Assembly: GCA_900538905.1 (NCBI GenBank)
Contig: UPZS01000014.1
Location: forward strand, 1-45,931
Origin: an uncultured Sutterella sp.
GTDB lineage: Bacteria > Pseudomonadota > Gammaproteobacteria > Burkholderiales > Burkholderiaceae_F
Direction of reading: 5' to 3'
DNA: 45,931 nt
Position 1 is the stretch's first letter. The number at the start of each line of letters is the position of its first letter. The notes beneath the pieces are model-generated. The model worked only from the letters and a program-made list of their open reading frames with translations. It was not told where the DNA came from and ran no database searches. Of the stretch, positions 23,917-32,710 are shown piece by piece. Made by a program: the position numbers and the translations under genes.

Positions 23917-25191
23917 ATGAATGAAAATCTGACGACTGCCGCTGCCGCCATGACCGCAGCTCTGGCCGACCCCGCGGGCGCGCCCTCGCATCCGGCCATC
24001 TTTCTGGTGTTGGGCGTCGTGACCTTTGCGCTTCACATCGCTGCCGTGTCGATTCTGCTCGGCAGCACCGGTCTGGCGCTCTTTGCCCGCTACAAGGCAA
24101 CCGACTATTGGCTGCGTCTTGGCTCGACCATGGCCTTTACGGCCAAAGCCGCCACGGGAGCCGCAATTGTCCTGGGCGTCGCGCCGCTTCTTTTCGTGCA
24201 GGTCATCTTCGACCCGTTCTGGTACGCCTCCAGCATGCTATCGGCCGTCTGGACTCTGGTGTTCCTGGGCTTGCTGATGATCGGTTATCTCGCGCTTTAC
24301 CGCGTTCACTCGATCCTTCACACGCAAGGAGGGGAGAATAACGGCCGAGGAGCCGTACTGTGGCTTGCCGTCGCTCTGGTGCTTTTTCTTGCCTGCGGCA
24401 CTCTCATGCACGTTCTCTCAAATCAGGCGCTCTTTCCGATGCACTGGCTTGAGTGGTATGCGCCCGAAGGTCAGGTCGACACGTCCGGCCGCGGTCTGCA
24501 CTACGTACTGATCCCAAGACTGCTCTTTTTCTTTGCCTTGTCGCTGCCTGTTACGGCCGCTTGGATCTACGGCATGCGCCGCTGGGTGCTTTCCAAATCG
24601 CACCAGACCATGGAAGACGGGCTGTATTCCGACTTCTTGGAAAAGGTCGCCTTCGGCATGGGCCGCACGGGTGGCATTCTCGTGGTGCTGTTGGGCATCG
24701 TCTGGATGGCATGCCTGCCTTCCGAGCAGTCCTGGTTCCTGTTGTCGGCCTGGCCCTATGTTGGGCTAATCGGCGCACTCTTCTTCGTGGCAATGCCGTT
24801 CATCCAGAAGCGCCGGCGTCTGTGCACGACCTGCAACTACATGGCTTTCGTGATGACGATTGTCATGACGGTGCTGCTTGCCGCCGTGCGTGAAGCGCTG
24901 CGCGTGGGCACGCTCCTTGAATCTGCCGGCTTCAACCCAATGAATCTGGCCGTGCATTGGGATGTTCCGAGTCTTGTCATCTTCTTTGTGACGTTCCTTC
25001 TGGTGGGCGGAACGGCTCTGGCGTACATCTTCATTTCAGCCTGGAAAGCGGGACTTGCGACGGCGGGACACCCCGGCGCCGTCTGGACCCCATCAGCCGG
25101 TCTGGAACGTCTGGGCTTCTGGGCCAGCGCACTGCTGGGCCTTTGGATCGTCGGCTACTTCGTGGTCGGCTTCGCGGTTGTTTTGCAATAA
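23917..25191 (+). CDS. Multi-helix membrane partner subunit of the bd-like complex
   Basis: The 424-residue protein has about nine to ten membrane segments, including ALHIAAVSILLGSTGLALF and GVAPLLFVQVIFDPFWY, plus a CTTCNYMAF cytoplasmic-side CXXC. H35 in the first segment resembles the CydA first-helix histidine, so it may be a second CydA-like subunit (CydA') rather than a CydB. It starts two bases after the upstream stop, so the two are co-translated. It probably forms a heterodimer with the heme c-bearing subunit. Exact heme content cannot be judged. Confidence 0.65.
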   Translation: MNENLTTAAAAMTAALADPAGAPSHPAIFLVLGVVTFALHIAAVSILLGSTGLALFARYKATDYWLRLGSTMAFTAKAATGAAIVLGVAPLLFVQVIFDPFWYASSMLSAVWTLVFLGLLMIGYLALYRVHSILHTQGGENNGRGAVLWLAVALVLFLACGTLMHVLSNQALFPMHWLEWYAPEGQVDTSGRGLHYVLIPRLLFFFALSLPVTAAWIYGMRRWVLSKSHQTMEDGLYSDFLEKVAFGMGRTGGILVVLLGIVWMACLPSEQSWFLLSAWPYVGLIGALFFVAMPFIQKRRRLCTTCNYMAFVMTIVMTVLLAAVREALRVGTLLESAGFNPMNLAVHWDVPSLVIFFVTFLLVGGTALAYIFISAWKAGLATAGHPGAVWTPSAGLERLGFWASALLGLWIVGYFVVGFAVVLQ

Positions 25192-25204
25192 GGGAGACGA
25201 CACG

Positions 25205-25591
25205 ATGCAAACCAAACAGCTGAAGTTTCTGACTGTTGCGGCGGCCTCCGTACTCATTGTCTCGGTCGCCTACGCCGCCGACAAACCGGCAGATTCCACC
25301 AAAGAACCGTCGGGCGCAACCTTTGCGCACACCTGCGCGGCCTGTCACGGCACCTACGGCTACTCCAACGACTCGGCGTTTCCGGGACTGGCCGGCATGG
25401 ACCACCAAGTCTTTGTGCGGGAGATGAAACGATTCCGATCCAAAGACCGTCCGAGCTCCATCATGAGTCACATTGCCGACGGTTACAACGATGCCGAACT
25501 CGAGCGAATGGCCGCGTTCTTTGCCGCTTTACCAAAGAAACCTGAGGGCAAGTCCGCACCCGAACAACCGAGCAAAGGGGAGACACCGTGA
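25205..25591 (+). CDS. Exported monoheme cytochrome c
   Basis: The 128-residue protein has a Sec signal (KFLTVAAASVLIVSVAYAA) and one heme motif, TCAACHGTYG (near 42-50), with a possible Met ligand in AGMDHQVF or SSIMSHIADG. Size and sequence resemble the cytochrome subunit of flavocytochrome c sulfide dehydrogenase and other class I cytochromes. The stop overlaps the next gene's start (TGATG), which fits a partnership with the FccB-type flavoprotein. The ATG is chosen for the GGGAGACGACACG ribosome site. Confidence 0.88.
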   Translation: MQTKQLKFLTVAAASVLIVSVAYAADKPADSTKEPSGATFAHTCAACHGTYGYSNDSAFPGLAGMDHQVFVREMKRFRSKDRPSSIMSHIADGYNDAELERMAAFFAALPKKPEGKSAPEQPSKGETP

Positions 25592-26997
25592 TGTTTGATA
25601 CCTTTAACACCAAGGGCCTTGCGGGCCGCAGCGCGAACTCGCTCTACACACGCCGCCGACTTCTGGCGACGGCAGCTGGCTTTGCCGCTGTCTCGATGCT
25701 GCCTGCCTCAGGCGCTCTAGCCAATGTCAAGAGCCTTGCCAAACACCGCGTTCTCATCGTAGGCGCCGGGGTGGGCGGCGCAACGGCAGCGCGTTATCTG
25801 AAGATGTGGCAGCCCGACGCCGACGTCACCATCATCGAACGAAATCCCGTGTTCATCCGTCACTACGGCAGTTCCGAACACCTCACCGGTGCGGTTTCGA
25901 TAGCCGACCTCACAGTAAGCTATGAGGGCCTACGCGCGCACGGCGTCAAGATCGTGCAGGGTGTGGCGCAAGCGCTTGACCCCGTGAGAAAGGAAGTCGC
26001 CGCCACCGTCAACGGTTCGGTGCAAAAGTTCGGCTACGACTCTCTGATCGTCTCGCCCGGCGTCGAGCTGCTCTACGACAAGATTGAAGGCTACAGTGCC
26101 CAACTTGCCAACAGCACGATTCCCTCGGGCTGGATTGCGGGCGTACAGACCGAGATCCTGCGCCGACAGCTTCTTGCCATGCCCGACGGCGGTACCGTTG
26201 TGCTCGTTGCGCCCCCGAATCCGTACCGCTGCCCGCCGGGGCCATACGAGCGCAGCGCTCTGATGACCGAATGGCTCGGTCACTACAAACCGCGCAGCCG
26301 CGTCGTGATCGTCGACCCGAAAAACGACTTCGTGACCGACGAGACGATGATTCTCGGCTGGAACCATCTCTACGGCTTCCGACCGCCTCAGCCTTACTAC
26401 GACAAGCTTGAAAAATTCATGGTCGAGCCCACAGCCGACTGCAGGCTCGAGTGGATTCGTCAAAAGGACGGCGGAAAGCCGCTTTCCATTGATCCCGCTA
26501 CCCGAACCGTCACGGCTGAAGGCGGAAAGATCAAGGCGGACGTCTTGAATATCGTTCCGCCGATGCGTGCGGCCAATGTAGCGCGAACCTTTGGGCTCAC
26601 GAATGACTCCGGGTTCTGTCCGATTGATCGCCGTACCTTCGAGTCGACAAAAATTCCCGACGTATATGTGTTGGGCGACGCCTCGATTGCAGACGCCATG
26701 CCCAAGTCCGGATATTCGGCCAACACGCAGGCAAAGGTCTGCGTACGTGCTCTCATCGGCAAGGTCACGCAGACCGGCATTCCGGAACCGGCGTGGTCCA
26801 ACACCTGTTATGCGCTTGCGGGCGACGACTGGGGGCTTTTCGTGGCCGACACGTTCCGAATCGTCGACGGCAAGATCGCTCGCACCAACACAAGGGCGCG
26901 CTATCAGGATCTCAGCGCCTCGCGTGAAGAACGCATGGTCGCCTCACGCTACTTGAGAGCCTGGATGCGCAGCATCACGGCCGACGCATTCGGTTAG
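25591..26997 (+). CDS. fccB: Flavocytochrome c sulfide dehydrogenase, flavoprotein subunit (Tat-exported)
   Basis: The 468-residue protein has a twin-arginine signal (YTRRRLLATAAGFAAVS) and an FAD fold: VLIVGAGVGGATAARYL near 51-67, then PPNPYRCPPGPYERSALM and VLGDASIADAMPKSGYSA. C214 (RCPPGP) and C406 (SNTCYAL) match the redox-active disulfide of FccB beside the flavin, the site where sulfide is oxidised to sulfur or polysulfide. Electrons would go to the cytochrome c encoded just upstream. The start may be GTG 25588 or ATG 25591; both use GGGGAG. Related FAD proteins with other thiol substrates exist, but the disulfide pair favours sulfide. Confidence 0.88.
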   Translation: MFDTFNTKGLAGRSANSLYTRRRLLATAAGFAAVSMLPASGALANVKSLAKHRVLIVGAGVGGATAARYLKMWQPDADVTIIERNPVFIRHYGSSEHLTGAVSIADLTVSYEGLRAHGVKIVQGVAQALDPVRKEVAATVNGSVQKFGYDSLIVSPGVELLYDKIEGYSAQLANSTIPSGWIAGVQTEILRRQLLAMPDGGTVVLVAPPNPYRCPPGPYERSALMTEWLGHYKPRSRVVIVDPKNDFVTDETMILGWNHLYGFRPPQPYYDKLEKFMVEPTADCRLEWIRQKDGGKPLSIDPATRTVTAEGGKIKADVLNIVPPMRAANVARTFGLTNDSGFCPIDRRTFESTKIPDVYVLGDASIADAMPKSGYSANTQAKVCVRALIGKVTQTGIPEPAWSNTCYALAGDDWGLFVADTFRIVDGKIARTNTRARYQDLSASREERMVASRYLRAWMRSITADAFG

Positions 26998-27008
26998 GAG
27001 AACACACG

Positions 27009-27821
27009 ATGAAGACTTTGAAATATCTTGCCGCAGCCGGTCTTCTTGCGGCAGCCGCCGCAGCCGTTGCCGCAGAAGGCAGCCCGGTGATCTCCGAGCA
27101 GGCAGGCGCGAAAAATTCGACAGTGACGGCAGACGTCGCAGTACAGGCGCCGGCCCCCGTAGTCAAACAAAAGACAGCGCTTTCGCCCGAGGAGTGGCAG
27201 CGAGTATTAGCGGCCATGCCCAAAGCCGAAGTCATGAACGGCTTTGCCGTGCACAGCAAGCAGTTCTGCGCAAGCTGTCACGGCAAGGAAGGCATTGCCG
27301 ATACGCCCAACTGGCCGGATGTGGCAGGCCAACCTTATGCCGTCACCGTCAAGGCTCTTTTAGACTATCGCGACGGTCGGCGCAAGGGAACGCCCGCGTC
27401 CGACCTGATGTCGGCGGCCGCCGCCAAGCTCACCGATCAGCAGATTGCCGACGTGGCGGCGCTTTACGAATACCTTCCGGGACGCAACGCCAAGAAAGCG
27501 GCGCCGACCACACCCGCACCGGAACTTGTCAATTCGGGCGACGCCTCGCGCTACATCACCCCGTGCGCTGCTTGTCACGGCATTGATGCCCGCGGCAACA
27601 ACAACGGACTGGTGCCGGTGCTCCACGGTCAGCAAGCGACTGTACTTGCCGCCGCACTCAAGGACTACCGCTCGGGTGCCCGACAGTCCGACATGCTCGG
27701 AGAAATGCGCGTCTTCAGTCGCAAGCTCACGGACGCCGAAATCGAGCAGCTGGCCAACTGGTACGCCGCTCAGCCGGGACGCGTCGGTCAGGAAGAAAAG
27801 AAGGGAGAAGGGGAGCCGTAA
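27009..27821 (+). CDS. Exported diheme cytochrome c (c4-like)
   Basis: The 270-residue protein has a Sec signal (LKYLAAAGLLAAAAAAVAA), a Pro/Val linker, and two cytochrome c domains with CASCHGKEG (near 88) and CAACHGIDARG (near 189). Each domain ends with a conserved DLMSAAA or DMLGEMR-like Met region and an ADVAALYEYL or IEQLANWYA helix, as in cytochrome c4. It is the last gene of the operon, 11 bases after fccB with a GGAG site, and would carry electrons from the sulfide dehydrogenase to the bd-like complex. Confidence 0.88.
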   Translation: MKTLKYLAAAGLLAAAAAAVAAEGSPVISEQAGAKNSTVTADVAVQAPAPVVKQKTALSPEEWQRVLAAMPKAEVMNGFAVHSKQFCASCHGKEGIADTPNWPDVAGQPYAVTVKALLDYRDGRRKGTPASDLMSAAAAKLTDQQIADVAALYEYLPGRNAKKAAPTTPAPELVNSGDASRYITPCAACHGIDARGNNNGLVPVLHGQQATVLAAALKDYRSGARQSDMLGEMRVFSRKLTDAEIEQLANWYAAQPGRVGQEEKKGEGEP

Positions 27822-27865
27822 CCGGTCAAAGGAACGGACTTAAGATCCTTTCGTTGAACAAAACC

Positions 27866-27897
27866 AAAGCCCGTGAGTGTTGTGCTTGCGGGCTTTG
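27866..27897 (+). terminator. Terminator of the sulfide/bd-like operon
   Basis: AAAGCCCG (27866-27873) and CGGGCTTT (27889-27896) pair, with an extra AG/CT pair inside; the T-tail is short. It lies 45 bases after the diheme cytochrome stop. Confidence 0.65.
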
Positions 27898-27952
27898 CGT
27901 CATCATGCAAAGCAGTCTCATTCTCGCCCATATACTTTGTACAATCTTTACA

Positions 27953-28222
27953 TCAGTTTTTCTCGACCTGATGCCTAAAGAAGCTTGCAGCACGGTCCAC
28001 CCAACCTTCGGCTGCCGTATTCGTCCCGAGACCAAAGAACAGCGGCTCGTCGAGCACGTCGCCGACGGTTGACTGCGGCGTGAAGGTACCGTTCGCAATA
28101 TCACGAGCAATGGACATGGGGCCAAAAGAAGAAAAAGAGGCGGCAGCAAGGAACGTCAGAAGCTGCCGCCTGGAGCCAAGGTTATGCACCATGGTCAAAC
28201 TCTTGGGATGGATGTCACTCAC
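27953..28222 (-). pseudogene. Alpha/beta hydrolase with a large internal deletion
   Basis: The 89-codon frame starts at GTG 28222, directly after the reductase stop, or ATG 28192, and begins with a signal-like SRRQLLTFLAAASFSS. It then reads RDIANGTFTPQSTVGDVLDEP, which I recognise as the N-terminal region of exported alpha/beta hydrolases often found next to aldo/keto reductases. It continues directly into FGLGTNTAAEGWVDRAASFF, the C-terminal end of the same proteins. The 250 or so residues with the catalytic triad are missing and the frame is kept, so this is an in-frame deletion remnant. The identification is from recollection of the family and is moderate. Confidence 0.6.
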
Positions 28223-29212
28223 TCAGTCAACCGTTGCGTCCGTAAAGCGGCTGTTGTAGCGGTCGCACTGAATGGGCAAAGCGTCGAGCATGCGGTTGAG
28301 CTCGGTCATTTCCTCGTCCGTAAAGACCACATCGCCAGCGCCGACGTTTTCTTCCAGACGATGCAGTTTCGTAGTTCCCGGAATCGGCACGATCCACGGA
28401 CGGCGCGCCAACACCCAAGCCAGAGCAATCTGAGATGGCGTTGCGTTCTTGGCCGTAGCCATATTGCGGATGAAATCAATGATGCCTTGGTGAGCCTTGA
28501 TGTTTTCAGGATAGAACAACGGCAGATTGCGACGGAAGTCCGTTTCCACGAGCTTTTCGTTGGGATTGATCGTTCCGGTCAGGAATCCGCGCCCCAGCGG
28601 ACTGTAAGGAACGAAACCGATGTTGTGCTTTTCGAGGACATCGAAGACACCGTTTTCTTCGGACTCGCGGAAGATCATCGAAAATTCGTTTTCAACCGCT
28701 GCAAGCGGGCAAACAGCCTGTGCACGCTCAATCGTCTTGGGGCCGACCTCTGAGAGTCCCCAGCCGAGGATCTTGCCTTCGGCAATGAACTTGCCCATGG
28801 TCTCGGCTACGTCTTCCACTGGCACCTTCGGATCGACGCGGTGCAGATAATAAATGTCCACGTAGTCGGTGCGAAGACGCTTTAACGATCCTTCGAGCGA
28901 CTTTCTCAGAGTCTCGGCTCGTGCGTCCAAAATCAGATTGCCGTCGGCAGCAAAGGCGATGCCGCATTTTGTGGCGATGCTGACTTTATCGCGCAAACCG
29001 TCGAGCGCCTTTCCGACGAGCTCTTCGTTGATGTATGGACCGTAGCTTTCGGCGGTGTCGAAAAGCGTCACGCCCATATCCACTGCCTTATGGATGAGCT
29101 CGATCATGTCCTTTTCGGGCGACGGACGACCGTAGCCGAAGTTCATGCTCATGCAGCCCAGGCCGATTTCCGAAACCGTGATGCCGCTTTGTCCGAGAGT
29201 GCGTTGTTTCAT
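28223..29212 (-). CDS. Aldo/keto reductase
   Basis: The 329-residue protein is a TIM-barrel oxidoreductase: RTLGQSGITVSEIGLGCMSM at the N-terminus, catalytic Asp/Tyr in LFDTAESYGPY, Lys in SIATKCG and His in YYLHRVD, and the NADPH-binding PIPGTTKLHRLEENV near the C-terminus. The frame is open 48 codons further up, to 29356, but that part is unlike the family and overlaps the neighbouring gene; ATG 29212 starts exactly at the family's first strand. The next gene downstream is the deleted hydrolase, the one upstream a second aldo/keto reductase. The substrate is not known; the type usually reduces aldehydes and ketones. Confidence 0.9.
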   Translation of the reverse strand: MKQRTLGQSGITVSEIGLGCMSMNFGYGRPSPEKDMIELIHKAVDMGVTLFDTAESYGPYINEELVGKALDGLRDKVSIATKCGIAFAADGNLILDARAETLRKSLEGSLKRLRTDYVDIYYLHRVDPKVPVEDVAETMGKFIAEGKILGWGLSEVGPKTIERAQAVCPLAAVENEFSMIFRESEENGVFDVLEKHNIGFVPYSPLGRGFLTGTINPNEKLVETDFRRNLPLFYPENIKAHQGIIDFIRNMATAKNATPSQIALAWVLARRPWIVPIPGTTKLHRLEENVGAGDVVFTDEEMTELNRMLDALPIQCDRYNSRFTDATVD

Positions 29213-29325
29213 TTCTGTATCTACCAAAAAGGGGTTTTTGACAGGAAAAATCGTATCGAGCGGCCTCGTCGTTCTTTTGCCGAAAGTCCGCTCGTTTTTG
29301 CCAATTCCTGCCGTTTCGGTTTTCA

Positions 29326-30186
29326 TCAGTGCTCTATGTGACGAGAGCACATCCACTCGATGATCTTCGGGTCACGGTGCGAGAAAAACTGACTGGTGTT
29401 GGTATCCAATGCCGCAATGCGTTTCATGTCGTCCTCTTCAAGCTCGAAATCAAAAATGTTGAGGTTCTCGACCATGCGTGCGGGACGAACGGTTTTGGCA
29501 ATGATGACAGCGCCAAGTTGGTGGGCGTAACGCAACACGATCTGGCCCACCGTGCGTTCATAACGATGAGCAATGCTCTCAAGCGTCGGATGCGTGAACA
29601 AATTGTTTTTGCCCTCGGCAAAGGGGGCCCAGGCCTCAGGCGTCGTGCCGAACTTATTCAGAATCGGAAGAGCTTCCTGCTGTTGACAGAAGGGATTGAT
29701 CTCAATCTGATTGACATGGGGGCAAATGGCATTGTGATGCGCAAAATCAATGAAACGATCCGATGCGAAATTGCTCACGCCGATGGCTCGAAGAATCTTG
29801 TTCTGGTAGAAGCTTTGCATCGTGCGCCAGGCGCCGTAAACGTCACCCACCGGTTGGTGAATCAGATAAAGGTCGAGGTAATCGAGACCGAGCAAGTCGA
29901 GAGAGCGGTCAATGGCTCGGCGCGCACCTTCTTCGCTTGCATCCTCCACCCAAAGCTTGGTTGTGATGAAAAGTTCTCGACGATCCAACCCGCAAGCCTT
30001 GATGGCGTGACCGACGGCAGCTTCATTGCCGTAAGAAGCGGCGGTGTCAATGGCACGGTATCCGGCAGCAATCGCATCTTCTACGGCTTTCTGGCATTCC
30101 TTGAGGTCGCGAATTTGGTACACACCGAAAACGGCGGCCGGCATCAGTACGCCGTTGGAAAGCGAGACGTTTGGAATTCTAGACAT
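29326..30186 (-). CDS. Aldo/keto reductase (2,5-diketogluconate reductase-like)
   Basis: The 286-residue protein has the catalytic tetrad in AIDTAASYGNE, TTKLWVED and YLDLYLIHQPV, the barrel signature LRAIGVSNFASDRF, and the C-terminal VIIAKTVRPARMVENLNIFDF nucleotide region (described as separate motifs KTVRPARMVENL). It resembles DkgA/YafB-type reductases. It lies 113 bases upstream of the other reductase on the same strand and diverges from the DUF362 gene across 287 bases that hold no gene. An AraC-type regulator of YqhC style lies beyond, and in enterobacteria YqhC controls a DkgA-type reductase, so that regulator is a candidate controller. Confidence 0.88.
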   Translation of the reverse strand: MSRIPNVSLSNGVLMPAAVFGVYQIRDLKECQKAVEDAIAAGYRAIDTAASYGNEAAVGHAIKACGLDRRELFITTKLWVEDASEEGARRAIDRSLDLLGLDYLDLYLIHQPVGDVYGAWRTMQSFYQNKILRAIGVSNFASDRFIDFAHHNAICPHVNQIEINPFCQQQEALPILNKFGTTPEAWAPFAEGKNNLFTHPTLESIAHRYERTVGQIVLRYAHQLGAVIIAKTVRPARMVENLNIFDFELEEDDMKRIAALDTNTSQFFSHRDPKIIEWMCSRHIEH

Positions 30187-30473
30187 TAGTTTTCTCCGAA
30201 AGCGGCAGACAGAAGAACAAGCAATTCCGCCGCCGCAGTGTTTCCGATGCCGATCATTCTCAGCCAGGAGATGGGAACTCAGCTACGGCAAAACAAACCG
30301 ATCTTTTGCCTTTTTCTGCCTCGAAGGTGCTGAATCGTTAACGGACGGCCAATTATCTGAGGAAAACCGTCATCGGCAGTTTTAGGCAAAAATCAGAAAT
30401 CAAGCGGCAAAGATTTGACCAAGGCAAGTGCGAGGATGCTCGTTAGGAAATATCTTTTGCCAAGGAGTTCATC

Positions 30474-31478
30474 ATGCTCGAGCTCACACGCCGCGAACTG
30501 ATCTCAAGCGCCATCGCCGCCGCAGGCCTGATGGCCTCGTCACCGATTTCAAGCGCCGCCGCGCCCAAAAAGCCGATCGTCTACTGGACGCCGGAACTCT
30601 CGGGCGACGCTCTGTTGCGTCTGTACCAACTGATCAATAAGGACATCACAGGCCGTGTCGCTCTGAAACTTCACACGGGCGAACCGGGCGGACCTAACAT
30701 TCTGCCGCGCGAATGGATCAAGCAGTTCCAGCGCGCCGTACCGCAAAGCACGATTGTCGAGTCCAATGTTCTCTACAAGAGCCCGCGTCAGACAAGCGAA
30801 GGCCATCGTCGTGTTCTCGCGCAAAACGGTTGGAACTTCTGTCCAGTTGACATCTTGGATGAAGAGGGTGACACGCTGCTTCCCGTCAAAGGCGGCATGC
30901 ATCTGAAACAGTTCCATGTCGGCAAGCACTTCTTTAACTACGACTCCATGGTGGTGCTGACTCACTTTAAGGGACACGGCATGGGCGGCTTCGGCGGTTC
31001 GCTCAAGAACATCGCCATCGGGTGCGCTTCGGGCGCACACGGCAAAGCGGAAGTGCATGCGGTAAAAGCCGACGGGAGCTGGACGACAGGTGCAGCCTTC
31101 ATGGAACACATGGCCGACGCGGGCAAGGGCATTACGGAGCACTTCGGGAAACGAATCGTTTACCTGAACGTGCTGCGTAACATGTCGGTTGACTGCGACT
31201 GCGCGGGCGTTGCCGCAAGCGAACCGACGATGCCGGACCTGGGGATTTTGGCTTCGACCGATTTGGTTGCCATCGACCAAGCGTCGATTGACATCGTCTA
31301 CGCGATGCCCAAGTTCATGAACCATTCGCTCGTCAAGCGCATTGAGTCGCGTGAGGGGCTCCGCCAACTTTCGGCCATGAAGGAACTCGGCATGGGCACG
31401 GGGCAATACGAAATCGTACGAGTGTTGGATAAGAAACCCGGTCAGAGACCGATCGGTGACGGTACGGACGAAGCGTGA
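30474..31478 (+). CDS. Tat-exported DUF362 domain protein
   Basis: The 334-residue protein has a twin-arginine motif (LTRRELISSAIAAAGLMASS) and the DUF362 core: LTHFKGHGMGGFGGSLKNIAI (given in parts: KGHGMGGFGGSLKN near 165) and a C-terminal DLVAIDQASIDIVYAM. Typical DUF362 proteins bind or lie next to iron-sulfur domains; here the usual separate ferredoxin-type CX2CX2C set is missing, although VDCDCAG has two cysteines. The biochemical role of the family is poorly defined. It is followed by the AraC regulator with 126 bases between. AAGGAGTTCATC precedes the ATG. Confidence 0.82.
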   Translation: MLELTRRELISSAIAAAGLMASSPISSAAAPKKPIVYWTPELSGDALLRLYQLINKDITGRVALKLHTGEPGGPNILPREWIKQFQRAVPQSTIVESNVLYKSPRQTSEGHRRVLAQNGWNFCPVDILDEEGDTLLPVKGGMHLKQFHVGKHFFNYDSMVVLTHFKGHGMGGFGGSLKNIAIGCASGAHGKAEVHAVKADGSWTTGAAFMEHMADAGKGITEHFGKRIVYLNVLRNMSVDCDCAGVAASEPTMPDLGILASTDLVAIDQASIDIVYAMPKFMNHSLVKRIESREGLRQLSAMKELGMGTGQYEIVRVLDKKPGQRPIGDGTDEA

Positions 31479-31604
31479 GCCAATTTGCGCGAACTTTGTC
31501 AAAATTGAGAACCAAAGCGAAACAGCGGCCGCTGATCGTCAAAAAAGCTTCTCCCTCAGGAGCTCAGCGGCTGCATTTCGCTTTTCCTCTTGTGCAGGTG
31601 GACA

Positions 31605-32570
31605 ATGACAGGCGACACGACCAAAATTTTCAACGCAATTGACACCGTCGAAGAACCGGAAGTCAAAGCACTTCGGGAACGGCTGATCGAGCGCGTGCGC
31701 AATGCCGTCAAAGGCGACACGCCCGTCGATCAAATTCCGGGATTGCATCTGTCCTACGTTGAGCAGGCGCAGACTGTCTCCAACTGCTTTTACGTGCTCT
31801 CTGTCGGACTGATCCTCCAAGGCACGAAAAACCTCGTGATAGGCGACAAGAGCTACCGCTACGGAACGGGGTCGATGATCGTCACTTCGGTCGATATGCC
31901 CACGTCCTACGAGTTGGTCGGCGTCAAGCCTTCAAACCCGTTTGTATCACTGTCGCTGCGTTTGAATCCCGCCACAATCGCGGATTTCCTTCTGGAAGAA
32001 GACCCGCCGCAGGACGGTGTGCGCGATGTCTTTAACGTCGAAAAGCCCACGCAGGAATTGCTCGAAGACTTCGAGCGGCTCTTGAAGCTTCTTGATCATC
32101 CCGAGCAGATCAAGGCCAGAGCCCCGATCCTGATTCGCGACATTCATTACCTCGCGCTTTCGAGCAGCTCGGGCGCCTGCCTGCGCGCGTTGTATGCTCC
32201 GAGCACCGTTGGCCAGCGCATCCGAAAGTCCATTCAATGGCTGCGAGCCAACTTCAGGGAATCCGTTTCTGTTGAGCAGATGGCTTCCGTTGCCGGTATG
32301 GCGCCGACAACGTTTCACCGGCACTTCAAAAGCTTCACATCGCTGTCGCCGCTCCAGTATCAGAAACGGCTGCGTCTGTACGAAGCGCAGCAGTTTATGC
32401 TCAAGGGAGAAGGGGACGTAAATTCCGCGGCCTACGCCGTGGGCTATCAAAGCCCTCAGCAATTTAACCGAGACTACAAGCATCTGTTCGGAATCTCACC
32501 GGGAAAAAGCATCAGAGAGCAGCGCCAGTCGCTCTATGAGGCACTGACAGAAAAGCCAACTGCGCCCTGA
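31605..32570 (+). CDS. AraC-family transcriptional regulator (AraC_N/YqhC-like)
   Basis: The 321-residue protein has an N-terminal cupin-like effector region (HLSYVEQAQTVSNCFYVLSV, then LVIGDKSYRYGTGSMIVTSV region near 75-100) and a C-terminal double helix-turn-helix: SVEQMASVAGMAPTTFHRHF and AAYAVGYQSPQQFNRDYKHL. This arrangement matches YqhC, which senses aldehydes and activates aldo/keto reductase and alcohol dehydrogenase genes; two such reductases are nearby. TTG 31590 is an alternative start, but AGGTGG four bases before ATG 31605 supports this one. Confidence 0.87.
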   Translation: MTGDTTKIFNAIDTVEEPEVKALRERLIERVRNAVKGDTPVDQIPGLHLSYVEQAQTVSNCFYVLSVGLILQGTKNLVIGDKSYRYGTGSMIVTSVDMPTSYELVGVKPSNPFVSLSLRLNPATIADFLLEEDPPQDGVRDVFNVEKPTQELLEDFERLLKLLDHPEQIKARAPILIRDIHYLALSSSSGACLRALYAPSTVGQRIRKSIQWLRANFRESVSVEQMASVAGMAPTTFHRHFKSFTSLSPLQYQKRLRLYEAQQFMLKGEGDVNSAAYAVGYQSPQQFNRDYKHLFGISPGKSIREQRQSLYEALTEKPTAP

Positions 32571-32590
32571 CTCCGAATTGATCTCCAACG

Positions 32591-32621
32591 AGCCGCCGTT
32601 CTTCCTTGAGCGGCGGTTTTC
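32591..32621 (+). terminator. Terminator of the AraC-family gene
   Basis: CCGCCG (32593-32598) and CGGCGG (32611-32616) form a stem followed by TTTTC, 23 bases after the stop codon. Confidence 0.75.
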
Positions 32622-32710
32622 ATTGTTCAGGGCGATATCAAGCGACCGAACCAAGCCGTTTGTTACCTGAAAATGTTTGGAAAGTTTTCAAACGGACGTT
32701 TTGTCTTGCT

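Noticed and set aside
28184..28753. 189-codon plus-strand frame over the aldo/keto reductase gene
   Set aside because: Mirror frame of the reductase, whose catalytic residues are on the minus strand.
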